A DNA stretch of 64,000 nt from Penicillus capitatus (taxonomy: Eukaryota; Chlorophyta): NCBI GenBank assembly GCA_965649825.1, contig OZ287701.1:1426001-1490000 (forward strand), in the 5' to 3' direction. Below, piece after piece: positions 46,601-57,997 of this stretch; within the stretch, counting starts at the first letter, position 1; each line of letters opens with the position of its first letter. The notes under the pieces are model-generated. The model was not told the origin of the DNA and did no database searches. It was given only the letters and a program-made list of their open reading frames with translations. A program made the translations under genes and the position numbers.

Positions 46601-49600
46601 AAAACAGGGGGTAAGGCTTTCGTGACCGAGAACGTTTCTCTGAACTCGGACAATTACGTAATTTCAGCTTCGGAGCGCACCGGCTTGCTTTCTGCAACGT
46701 CCGTCCCCCGCGTGGAGCAACTGGTGTACTGCTTTTGACTCGACTTCGGTCATTTCGACAGGTGAACCAAATTCCGCGGACCGCGTGCTCTCGAACATCC
46801 GAAAGCGTTCAGCTTCGGACCCGAACGTTCTGCTGTCAGCATTCATCGTGCACTCCGCGAGTCGAGCAACTGGTGTACTGCTTTTGACTCGACTTCGGTC
46901 ATTTCGACAGGTGAACCAAATTCCGCGGACCGCGTGCTCTCGAACATCCGAAAGCGTTCAACTTCGGACCCGAACGATCTGCCGTCAGCATTTATCGTGC
47001 ACTCCGCTAGTCGAGCAACTGGTGTACTGCTTTTGACTCGACTTCGGTCATTTCGACAGGTGAACGAGTTTCGCGGACCGCGTGCTCTTTAACATCCGAA
47101 CGCGATCAACTTCGAGCCCGAACGATCGGCTGTCATAATTTATCGCGCACTGTGCGAGTCGAGCAACTGGTGTACTGCTTTTTGCGGCTGTCCCGAAATC
47201 GGCAAGTCGGTCACTGTAACCCGTCACTCGTCCTCAAAACAGGGGGTAAGGTTACTGTAACCGGGCCCTCGGCCTCAAAAACGCCACATAGGCTAGTGTA
47301 ACCCGGCCCTCGGCCTCAAAATCGCAACATAGGCTAGTGTAACCCGGACCACGGCCTCAAAACAGGGGGTAAGGCTTCCGTGACCGAGAACGTTTCATGT
47401 GAACTCGGACAATTACGTAATTTCAGCTTCGGAGCGCACCGGCTTGCTTTCTGCAACGTCCGTCCCCCGCGTGGAGCAACTGGTGTACTGCTTTTGACTC
47501 GACTTCGGTCATTTCGACAGGTGAACCAGTTCCGCGGACCGCGTGCTCTCGAACATCCGAAAGCGTTCAACTTCGGACCCGAACGATCTGCCGTCAGCAT
47601 TCATCGTGCACTCCGCGAGTCGAGCAACTGGTGTACTGCAATTGACTCGATTTCGGTAATTTCGACAGGTGAACGAGTTTCGCGGACTGCGTGCTCTTTA
47701 ACATCCGAACGCGATCAACTTCGAGCCCGAACGATCGGCTGTCATAATTTATCGCGCACTGTGCGAGTCGAGCAACTGGTGTACTGCTTTTTGCGGCTGT
47801 CCCGAAATCGCCAAGTCGGTCACTGTAACCCGTCACTCGCCCTCAAAACAGGGGGTAACGCTAGTGTAACCCGAGCCTCGGCCTCAAAAACGCCACATAG
47901 GCCAGTGCAACCCGGCCTTCGGCCTCAAAAACGCCACATAGGCTAGTGTAACCCGGCCCTCGGCCTCAAAAACGCCACATAGGCTAGTGTAACCCGGCCC
48001 TCGGCCTCAAAAACGCCACATAGGCTAGTGTAACCCGGCCTTCGGCCTCAAAATCGCCACATAGGCTAGTGTAACCCGGCCTTCGGCCTCAAAATCGCCA
48101 CATAGGCTAGTGTAACCCGGCCTTCGGCCTCAAAATCGCCACATAGGCTAGTGTAACCCGGCCTTCGGCCTCAAAAACGCCACATAGGCTACTGTAACCC
48201 GGCCCTCGGCCTCAAAAACGCCACATAGGCTACTGTAACCCGGCCCTCGGCCTCAAAAACGCCACATAGGCTAGTGTAACCCGAGCCTCGGCCTCAAAAT
48301 CGCAACATAGGCTAGTGTAACCCGGACCACGGCCTCAAAACAGGGGGTAAGGCTTTCGTGACCGAGAACGTTTCTCTGAACTCGGACATTTACGTAATTT
48401 CAGCTTCGGAGCGCACCGGCTTGCTTTCTGCAACGTCCGTCCCCCGCGTGGAGCAACTGGTGTACTGCTTTTGACTCGACTTCGGTCATTTCGACAGGCG
48501 AACCAGTTCCGCGGACCGCGTGCTCTCGAACATCCGAAAGCGTTCAACTTCGGACCCGAACGTTCTGCCGTCGGCATTCATCGTGCACTCCGCTAGTCGA
48601 GCAACTGGTGTACTGCTTTTTGCGGCTGTCCCGAAATCGGCAAGTCGGTCACTGTAACCCGTCACTCGCCCTCAAAACAGGGGGTAAGCCTACTCTAACC
48701 CGAACCTCGGCCTCAAAATCGCCACATAGGCTAGTGTAACCCGGCCTTCGGCCTCAAAATCGCCACATAGGCTAGTGTAACCAGGCCTTCGGCCTCAAAA
48801 ACGCCACATAGGCTACTGTAACCCGGCCTTCGGCCTCAAAAACGCCACATAGGCTACTGTAACCCGGCCCTCGGCCTCAAAAACGCCACATAGGCTAGTG
48901 TAACCCGGCCTTCGGCCTCAAAATCGCCACATAGGCTAGTGTAACCCGGCCTTCGGCCTCAAAATCGCCACATAGGCTAGTGTAACCCGGCCCTCGGCCT
49001 CAAAATCGCCACATAGGCTAGTGTAACCCGAGCCTCGGCCTCAAAATCGCCACATAGGCTTGTGTAACCCGAGCCTCGGCCTCAAAATCGCAACATAGGC
49101 TAGTGTAACCGGGCCCTCGGCCTCAAAAACGGCAAGTAGGCTAGTGTAACCCGGCCCTCGGCCTCAAAACAGGGGGTAAGGCTTCCGTGACCGAGAACGT
49201 TTCATGTGAACTCGGACAATTACGTAATTTCAGCTTCGGAGCGCACCGGCTTGCTTTCTACAACGTCCGTCCCCCGCGTGGAGCAATTGGTGTACTGCTT
49301 TTGACTCGACTTCGGTCATTTCGACAGGCGAACCAGTTCCGCGGACCGCGTGCTCTCGAACATCCGAAAGCGTTCAACTTCGGACCCGAACGTTCTGCCG
49401 TCAGCATTCATCGCGCAATCCGCGAGTCGAGCAACTGGTGTACTGCTTTTTGCGGCTGTCCCGAAATCGGCAAGTCGGTCACTGTAACCCGTCACTCGCC
49501 CTCAAAACAGGGGGTAACGCTACTGTAACCCGGCCTTCGGCCTCAAAATCGCCACATAGGCTAGTGTAACCCGGCCTTCGGCCTCAAAAACGCCACATAG

Positions 49601-49658
49601 GCTACTGTAACCCGGCCCTCGGCCTCAAAATCGCCACATAGGCTAGTGTAACCCGGCC
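43613..49658 (+). repeat. Composite satellite family B, forward orientation
   Basis: Long modules (containing CAATTACGTAATTTCAGCTT, then GAGCAACTGGTGTACTGC and AAAACAGGGGGTAAGG) alternate with runs of a 41-bp unit (core AACCCGGCCCTCGGCCTCAA ending GCCACATAGGCTAGTGT). Larger duplications are nested: a block around 45,050-46,250 repeats 1,613 bp later, and one around 43,800-44,600 repeats 3,973 bp later. The modules are recognisably homologous to the second half of the family A monomer. Confidence 0.95.
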
Positions 49659-49758
49659 NNNNNNNNNNNNNNNNNNNNNNNNNNNNNNNNNNNNNNNNNN
49701 NNNNNNNNNNNNNNNNNNNNNNNNNNNNNNNNNNNNNNNNNNNNNNNNNNNNNNNNNN
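49659..49758. other. Assembly gap of exactly 100 N
   Basis: One hundred N bases, the usual placeholder for a gap of unknown size. Satellite family B is forward on the left and reverse-complemented on the right. Confidence 1.
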
Positions 49759-52700
49759 CTGGCCGGTGCGCTCCGAAGCTGGCATTACGTAATTGTCCTT
49801 CTTCACAAACACGTACTCAGTTACGGAAGCCTTACCCCCTGTTTTGAGGCCGAGGGCCGGGTTACACTAGCCTACTTGCCGTTTTTGAGGCCGAGGGCCG
49901 GGTTACACTAGCCTATGTGGCGTTTTTGAGGCCGAAGGCCGGGTTACAGTAGCCTATGTGGCGATTTTGAGGCCGAAGGCCGGGTTACACTAGCCTATGT
50001 GGCGATTTTGAGGCCGAAGGCCGGGTTACAGTAGCCTACTTGCCGATTTTGAGGCCGAGTGACGGGTTACAGTGACCGACTTGCCGATTTCGGGACAGCC
50101 GCAAAAAGCAGTACACCAGTTGCTCGACTAGCGGAGTGCGCGATGAATGCTGACGGCAGATTGTTCGGGTCCGAAGTTGAACGCTTTCGGATGTTCGAGA
50201 GCACGCGGTCCGCGGAACTGGTTCACCTGTCGAAATGATCGAAGTCGAGTCAAAAGCAGTACACCAGTTGGTCGACTCGCGGAGTGCACGATGAATGCCG
50301 ACAGCCGATCGTTCGGGTCCGAAGTTGATCGCGTTCGGATGTTCAAGAGCACGCGGTCCGCGGAACTTGTTCACCTGTCGAAATGACCGAAATCGAGTCG
50401 ATTGCAGTACACCAGTTGCTCCACGCGGGGGACGGACGTTGCAGAAAGCAAGCCGGTGCGCTCCGAAGCTGAAATTACGTAATTGTCCGAGTTCACAGAA
50501 ACGTTCTCGGTCACGGAAGCCTTACCCCCTGTTTTGAGGCCGAGGGCCGGGTTACAGTAGCCTACTTGCCGTTTTTGAGGCCGAGGTCCGGGTTACACTA
50601 GCCTATGTGGCGTTTTTGAGGCCGAGGTCCGGGTTACACTAGCCTATGTGGCGATTTTGAGGTCGAGGGCCGGGTTACAATAGCCTACTTGCCGTTTTTG
50701 AGGCCGAGGGCCGGGTTACAGTAGCCTACTTGCCGTTTTTGAGGCCGAGGGCCGGGTTACAGTAGCCTATGTGGCGTTTTTGAGGCCGAGAACCGGGTTA
50801 CAGTAGCCTATGTGGCGTTTTTGAGGCCGAAGGCCGGGTTACACTAGCCTATGTGGCGATTTTGAGGCCGAAGGCCGGGTTACACTAGCCTATGTGGCGA
50901 TTTTGAGGCCGAGGCTCGGGTTACACTAGCCTATGTGGCGATTTTGAGGCCGAAGGCCGGGTTACACTAGCCTATGTGGCGATTTTGAGGCCGAAGGCCG
51001 GGTTACACTAGCCTATGTGGCGTTTTTGAGGCCGAGGGCCGGGTTACAGTAGGCTTACCCCCTGTTTTGAGGTCGAGGCTCAGGTTACACTAGCCTATGT
51101 TGCGATTTTGAGGCCGACGGCCGGGTTACAGTAGCCTACTTGCCGTTTTGAGGCCGAGGGCCGGGTTACAGTAGCCTACTTGCCGTTTTTGAGGCCGAAG
51201 GCCGGGTTACACTAGCCTATGTGGCGATTTTGAGGCCGAGGCTCGGGTTACACTAGCCTATGTGGCGATTTTGAGGCCGAAGGCCGGGTTACACTAGCCT
51301 ATGTGGCGTTTTTGAGGCCGAGGTCCGGGTTACAGTAGCCTATGTGGCGATTTTGAGGCCGAGGGCCGGGTTACAGTAGCCTACATGGCGTTTTTGAGGC
51401 CGAAGGCCGGGTTACAGTAGCCTATGTGGCGTTTTTGAGGCCGAGGGCCGGGTTACAGTAGCCTATGTGGCGTTTTTGAGGCCGAAGGCCGGGTTACACT
51501 AGCCTATGTGGCGATTTTGAGGCCGAAGGCCGGGTTACACTAGCCTATGTGGCGATTTTGAGGCCGAGGCTCGGGTTACACTAGCCTACATGGCGTTTTT
51601 GAGGCCGAAGGCCGGGTTACAGTAGCCTATGTGGCGATTTTGAGGCCGAAGGCCGGGTTACACTAGCCTATGTGGCGTTTTTGAGGCCGAGGGCCGGGTT
51701 ACAGTAGGCTTACCCCCTGTTTTGAGGTCGAGGCTCAGGTTACACTAGCCTATGTTGCGATTTTGAGGCCGACGGCCGGGTTACAGTAGCCTACTTGCCG
51801 TTTTTGAGGCCGAGGGCCGGGTTACACTAGCCTATGTGGCGTTTTTGAGGCCGAGGGCCGGGTTACAGTAGCCTATGTGGCGATTTTGAGGCCGAAGGCC
51901 GGGTTACACTAGCCTATGTGGCGATTTTGAGGCCGAGGGCCGGGTTACAGTAGCCTATGTGGCAATTTTGAGGCCGAAGGCCGGGTTACAGTAGGCTTAC
52001 CCCCTGTTTTGAGGCCGAGTGACGGGTTACAGTGACCGACTTGCCGATTTCGGGACAGCCGCAAAAAGCAGTACACCAGTTGCTCGACTAGCGGAGTGCA
52101 CGATGAATGCTGACGGCAGATCGTTCGGGTCCGAAGTTGAACGCTTTCGGATGTTCGAGAGCACGCGGTCCGCGGAACTGGTTCACCTGTCGAAATGACC
52201 GAATTCGAGTCAAAAGCAGTACACCAGTTGCTCCACGCGGGGGACGGACGTTGCAGAATTCTGGCCGGTGCGCTCCGAAGCTGGCATTACGTAATTGTCC
52301 TTCTTCACAGAAACGTACTCAGTTACGGAAGCCTTACCCCCTGTTTTGAGGCCGAGGGCCCGGTTACAGTAGCCTATGTGGCGTTTTTGAGGCCGAAGGC
52401 CGGGTTACAGTAGCCTATGTGGCGTTTTTGAGGCCGAAGGCCGGGTTACAGTAGCCTGTGTGGCGTTTTTGAGGCCGAGGGCCGGGTTACACTAGCCTAT
52501 GTGGCGTTTTTGAGGCCGAGGGCCGGGTTACACTAGCCAATGTGGCGATTTTGAGGCCGATGGCGGGGTTACACTAGCCTATGTGCCGATTTTGAGGCCG
52601 ATGGCGGGGTTACACTAGCCTATGTGGCGATTTTGAGGCCGAGGGCCGGGTTACACTAGCCTACTTGCCGATTTTGAGGCCGAGGGCCGGGTTACACTAG

Positions 52701-55296
52701 CCTACTTGCCGATTTTGAGGCCGAGGGCCCGGTTACACTAGCCTTACCCCGTGTTTTGAGGGCGAGTGACGGGTTACAGTGACCGACTTGGCGATCTCGG
52801 GACACCTGCAAAAAGCAGTACACCAGTTGCTCGACTCGCAAAGTGCGCGATAAATTATCACAGCCGATCGTTCGGGTCCGAAGCTGAACGCTTTCGGATG
52901 TTCAAGAGCACGCGGTCTGCGAAACTGGTTCGCTTGTCGAAATGTCCGAAGTCGAGTCAAAAGCAGTACACCACTTGCTCCACGCGGGGGACGGACGTTG
53001 CAGAAAGCAAGCCGGTGCGCTCCGAAGCTGAAATTACGTAATTGTCCGTGTTCGTAGAAACGTTCTCGGACACGAAAGCCTTACCCCCTGTTTTGAGGCC
53101 GAGTGACGGGTTACAGTGACCGACTTGCCGATTTCGGGACAGCCGCAAAAAGCAGTACACCAGTTGCTCGACTAGCGGAGTGCACGATGAATGCTGACGG
53201 CAGATCGTTCAGGTCTGAAGTTGAACGCTTTCGGATGTTCGAGAGCACGCGTCCGCGGAACTGGTTCACCTGTCGAAATGACCGAATTCGAGTCAAAAGC
53301 AGTACACCAGTTGCTCCACGCGGGGGACGGACGTTGCAGAATTCTGGCCGGTGCGCTCCGAAGCTGGCATTACGTAATTGTCCTTCTTCACAGAAACGTA
53401 CTCAGTTACGGAAGCCTTACCCCCTGTTTTGAGGCCGAGGGCCCGGTTACAGTAGCCTATGTGGCGTTTTTGAGGCCGAAGGCCGGGTTACAGTAGCCTA
53501 TGTGGCGTTTTTGAGGCCGAAGGCCGGGTTACAGTAGCCTGTGTGGCGTTTTTGAGGCCGAGGGCCGGGTTACACTAGCCTATGTGGCGTTTTTGAGGCC
53601 GATAGCCGGGTTACACTAGCCAATGTGGCGATTTTGAGGCCGATGGCGGGGTTACACTAGCCTATGTGCCGATTTTGAGGCCGATGGCGGGGTTACACTA
53701 GCCTATGTGGCGATTTTGAGGCCGAGGGCCGGGTTACACTAGCCTACTTGCCGATTTTGAGGCCGAGGGCCGGGTTACACTAGCCTACTTGCCGATTTTG
53801 AGGCCGAGGGCCCGGTTACACTAGCCTTACCCCGTGTTTTGAGGGCGAGTGACGGGTTACAGTGACCGACTTGGCGATCTCGGGACACCTGCAAAAAGCA
53901 GTACACCAGTTGCTCGACTCGCAAAGTGCGCGATAAATTATCACAGCCGATCGTTCGGGTCCGAAGCTGAACGCTTTCGGATGTTCAAGAGCACGCGGTC
54001 TGCGAAACTGGTTCGCTTGTCGAAATGTCCGAAGTCGAGTCAAAAGCAGTACACCACTTGCTCCACGCGGGGGACGGACGTTGCAGAAAGCAAGCCGGTG
54101 CGCTCCGAAGCTGAAATTACGTAATTGTCCGTGTTCGTAGAAACGTTCTCGGACACGAAAGCCTTACCCCCTGTTTTGAGGCCGAGTGACGGGTTACAGT
54201 GACCGACTTGCCGATTTCGGGACAGCCGCAAAAAGCAGTACACCAGTTGCTCGACTAGCGGAGTGCACGATGAATGCTGACGGCAGATCGTTCGGGTCTG
54301 AAGTTGAACGCTTTCGGATGTTCGAGAGCACGCGTCCGCGGAACTGGTTCACCTGTCGAAATGACCGAATTCGAGTCAAAAGCAGTACACCAGTTGCTCC
54401 ACGCGGGGGACGGACGTTGCAGAATTCTGGCCGGTGCGCTCCGAAGCTGGCATTACGTAATTGTCCTTCTTCACAGAAACGTACTCAGTTACGGAAGCCT
54501 TACCCCCTGTTTTGAGGCCGAGGGCCCGGTTACAGTAGCCTATGTGGCGTTTTTGAGGCCGAAGGCCGGGTTACAGTAGCCTATGTGGCGTTTTTGAGGC
54601 CGAAGGCCGGGTTACAGTAGCCTGTGTGGCGTTTTTGAGGCCGAGGGCCGGGTTACACTAGCCTATGTGGCGATTTTGAGGCCGAGGGCCGGGTTACACT
54701 AGCCTATGTGCCGATTTTGAGGCCGATGGCGGGGTTACACTAGCCTATGTGGCGATTTTGAGGCCGAGGGCCGGGTTACACTAGCCTACTTGCCGATTTT
54801 GAGGCCGAGGGCCGGGTTACACTAGCCTACTTGCCGATTTTGAGGCCGAGGGCCCGGTTACACTAGCCTTACCCCGTGTTTTGAGGGCGAGTGACGGGTT
54901 ACAGTGACCGACTTGGCGATCTCGGGACACCTGCAAAAAGCAGTACACCAGTTGCTCGACTCGCAAAGTGCGCGATAAATTATCACAGCCGATCGTTCGG
55001 GTCCGAAGCTGAACGCTTTCGGATGTTCAAGAGCACGCGGTCTGCGGAACTGGTTCGCTTGTCGAAATGTCCGAAGTCGAGTCAAAAGCAGTACACCACT
55101 TGCTCCACGCGGGGGACGGACGTTGCAGAAAGCAAGCCGGTGCGCTCCGAAGCTGAAATTACGTAATTGTCCGTGTTCGTAGAAACGTTCTCGGACACGA
55201 AAGCCTTACCCCCTGTTTTGAGGCCGTGGTCCGGGTTACACTAGCCTACATGCCGTTTTTGAGGCGTAGGGCCGGGTTACACTAGCCTATGTGGCG
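49759..55296 (-). repeat. Composite satellite family B, reverse orientation
   Basis: This has the same modules and 41-bp units as left of the gap, but reverse-complemented. The right part contains tandem blocks with spacings of 1,083 and 1,042 bp (landmarks at 52,766, 53,849 and 54,891), the latter shorter by one 41-bp unit. Some modules here carry the variant GAAGCTGGCATTACGTAATT, a form closer to family A. Confidence 0.95.
50530..52015 (-). repeat. Longest uninterrupted 41-bp minisatellite run
   Basis: About 36 consecutive 41-bp units (reverse orientation) with limited variants: CTATGTGGCG or CTACTTGCCG, GATTTTGAGG or GTTTTTGAGG, and GAGGGCCGGG, GAAGGCCGGG or GAGGCTCGGG. Each unit carries a short GGCC-NNN-GGCC inverted repeat. 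Confidence 0.9.
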
Positions 55297-55660
55297 ATTT
55301 ATACCGCCGAATTCTACTCCAATCGCACCCATTGGGTCCGGCCGACAACTTCCGCATGCACTTGCAGCGTGTCGCCGGCGGCATCTTGCACTTCGAAACC
55401 GTACTTACAGGTCAGGTTACACCTAATGTGACGCAGGGCTCCAGCACTTAGGCGCACCAAGACGCCAAAGGGGTCGGACGGGCAACTCGCCATCGGCACG
55501 GTAAACGTCCCAAATTGCGTTATGACCCCTCACTCGGCCGAGTTCGCGGAGTATCGGCCCTCAGGCGGCCGATCCGGTATTTCACAGGGGCCGCCGTGTA
55601 CGCCAACCCAGGCGGCAACGGCCGCCGAATTCCACTCCAACCGCACCCAATTTCTTTAAC
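55297..55660 (-). pseudogene. GC-rich relic of a protein with a repeated ~107-residue domain
   Basis: Directly against the satellite edge lies a GC-rich segment unlike its AT-rich neighbours. On the minus strand WVRLEWNSAAV (about 55,645) recurs 321 bp later as TQWVRLE*NSAV (about 55,310) in the same frame; between them are PSDPFGVLVRLSAGALRHIR and CKYGFEVQDAAGDTLQVHAE. Two in-frame stops interrupt it. The DNA repeats are about 90% identical over 30 bp. It looks like part of a tandem-domain coding sequence, now broken. I cannot name the family; horizontal acquisition is possible from base composition only. Confidence 0.45.
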
Positions 55661-56207
55661 ATGATTGTCGCAGTACTTTTGGCAGGTTAGACGAGTTAAA
55701 CCTGTGAGCATTCTGAATGTTTAGTGCAGAAAAATGGATGAAAGGAATGCTAAGCATATTTGCTTTGAGGTTTTTAAAAAGATTTATTAGACGAGCACAG
55801 AAGAAACTGAACAAAACCAGGATTGAACGTGGGAGCTCGTGCTTGATGAAATCGGATTTTGCTACATCGGTCTTGTACAACCGACTCCTTAGTGGGCACA
55901 AGTGTGTTTGACACTCTGATGCATACCTTGACAAACAACAGTAACGCCGTACTTTCACATGCAGTCAGTGAAAAATGAGAAACAAAGTAAATGCATTGAT
56001 ACGTGTCAAAAGATGGCGCCATTTTATGAAGAAACGTTAATGGGACGTCGATGTAATTGGCAGCGTTTCTGTCACTTAGTCCTTCTCACGCCTTTGGCTG
56101 CGTGACGGAACCGTCGCTGCCAAGTCGCGTTGAGGAAGGGCGAGTCGTGATGATTAGGAGTGAGTTCCCATGAAGTTCGCATCGAGGTTCCTTGAAAGGT
56201 TTGAAAT
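55661..56207. other. Intergenic, AT-rich, no gene recognised
   Basis: AT-rich sequence with short open frames only. It is the left flank of the SINE insertion. Confidence 0.5.
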
Positions 56208-56222
56208 CTCATGGGGCATTGG

Positions 56223-56621
56223 GCCCTCGTGGTGTAATGGTTGGCACACTTGAGGTTTTCTCAAGAGGCGTGGGTTCGAATCCCGCCGAGGCGCCCCGTG
56301 AGTCACTCGGGTGATAGTGACTGGCCGGAGGGTGAAGCGGCGACTCATCATGATCAAGAAAATCGGAAGATTGGGCAATTAAAAAGACGCGGGTCAAGTC
56401 CAGACCGGAGCATGCGGTTAGACGTGAGGTGGACGACGAATCGTCGCAGACGCTGTGAGACATGTGAAGCGACGGATGGAAGCACGAGTCACCTAATTGA
56501 ACGATTGAACGGTGAATTGACAATGGGCGTCGGGTGGTAAATGTGAATGCCACTGTAAGTAAATGCACAGAACCATGGAACATGCTCTAAGAGCGCACCA
56601 TGTAAAAGAGGAATTCTCCTC
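56223..56621 (+). mobile_element. tRNA-derived SINE with 15-bp target-site duplication
   Basis: The element starts with a tRNA-like head: A-box-like TGGTGTAATGGTTGGC (56,230-56,246), a perfect anticodon-type stem CTTGAG/CTCAAG, and a B box GGTTCGAATCC (56,273-56,283), forming an internal RNA polymerase III promoter. About 320 bp of non-tRNA body follows. The 15-mer CTCATGGGGCATTGG occurs exactly at 56208-56222 and 56622-56636, flanking the element as a target-site duplication. No poly-A tail is seen, so the LINE partner probably recognises a specific 3' end. The acceptor stem has mismatches, so it is not a working tRNA. Confidence 0.8.
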
Positions 56622-56636
56622 CTCATGGGGCATTGG

Positions 56637-57997
56637 AAACTCACTGTTGAATTTTACAGGTTTTCCTAACTTGTCCCGTCGCTCCAATCATTAGAGGAGT
56701 ATGCAAGCGAGGCTCTGATACATATAAAATCTTTCGCTTGATATCTGAGTTTACACTTGAGTTTGTCCATCAAAACGTCTACTGTCTATCGTCGTTCTAA
56801 CGAATTGTCGCTTGGCTGCACCTTTGGTTTGTTTGGCCACATACCCTTGCCCATCTTCATTTTGCTTCTAGACTTCCGCTGCGCTTGTGAGATGAGCCAA
56901 CCCGGAGACGATTCAAGCGCCCAATCTCCTCGTCCGCGAATCCCTCGCCGCCGTGGTGATGGAGAAATACATGTTCCCACAGAAGACATCATAAGGGACG
57001 TGGAGAGTCAGACTGTCAGGGTAATTCTTCACAATACGCGTAAGACGTGGCCGATAAAAGCCGAACGTGTTTGTTGTTTAAAAGGATACGATGTCTGAAT
57101 CAACGCCCCTTTTATAATGTTTTCTGCATGGCGTCATGCTTCTTGTAATGATGTGGTTTGTCGTGCTTCGTTCCTTTTTCTACTCGAGAACTTCATGACA
57201 GTAGTTTGATAGAAGAGCCTTTTTCGTCGTATGATCGCATTTGTTAATGCTAGATAGAATGTTGACAAATGAAACCTCAGACTTATTCGAGCCCAAGATG
57301 CTTTTAGTTCGATAGTAAGTAACATTGTATCGATATATAATTCTAGTGCATGTTTGGAGTATCTTTGTTATAGACACTACTAAAAGCTTCTTTAAATTGT
57401 CTAACTTGTTCGATTGCGTCGTGTACGGAGCGCGGTGGGCCGGACGCCGTCGGCGCGCATGCGAATTCTGAAGCAGCGGGAAACGAACGCGGACTAATAA
57501 TAATTGTTCTTTCTGATTGTCAATTTCACAGCTTCTTCGCTGACATGCCGACACTTCAATCCATCAGATTGCATCAGCCCATGATGCAACAAGCCAAAAA
57601 ACGATCACTTTGACTTAAATTTTACACAATACGAAATGACATGTGTTTTATGGTCGATAAACAAACTAAGATAGAGAGATAAATAATGGCTTGTCGCTTC
57701 CATGACGGAGATTTCTAGTAGTATAAGCAACAGAGAATAAAATTATATCCACGCTTCGAATCGTAAACGGACGAAGGAACTTGTGCTTCGATCATACTCT
57801 TTTGTAAGGTACACCAACAAGCTGGAAACTTTTATTGAACTCCCGTCGTAAACAACTGACATGTCAAAAGATTCCATAAACCATAGTACGATCTCTTGCG
57901 TACAAGATGTATGCAAGGCAAAGAGAACCGTCTTACTTTTGTAAAGAAATCCAACAAGAATGAGTTTTGCTTAAAGATAAACACAAGTCAGAGTGAA
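56637..57997. other. Intergenic, possible small ORF
   Basis: AT-rich. Plus 56892-57098 could encode a 68-residue Arg/Pro-rich peptide starting MSQPGDDSSAQSPRPRIPRR, with no family match. The sequence CCCCTTTTATAATGTTTTCT at about 57,104 resembles one at about 35,775 and may be a shared dispersed or 3'-end motif. The region next to 57,998 is the 3' flank of the NACHT-HEAT gene. Confidence 0.35.

Noticed and set aside
43613-49658. CRISPR-like array (regular 41-bp repeats)
   Set aside because: Units are contiguous with no unique spacers, and the window is eukaryotic.
36574-55296. Dozens of recurring open frames of 60-190 codons in the satellite block, on both strands
   Set aside because: They recur only because the DNA is tandemly repeated with near identity; frames on opposite strands are equally conserved, composition is simple, and no motif or start context supports translation.
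56223-56298. Functional tRNA gene
   Set aside because: A and B boxes are present but the acceptor stem has mismatches and the anticodon loop lacks the usual flanking bases. The surrounding target-site duplication shows a SINE head instead.
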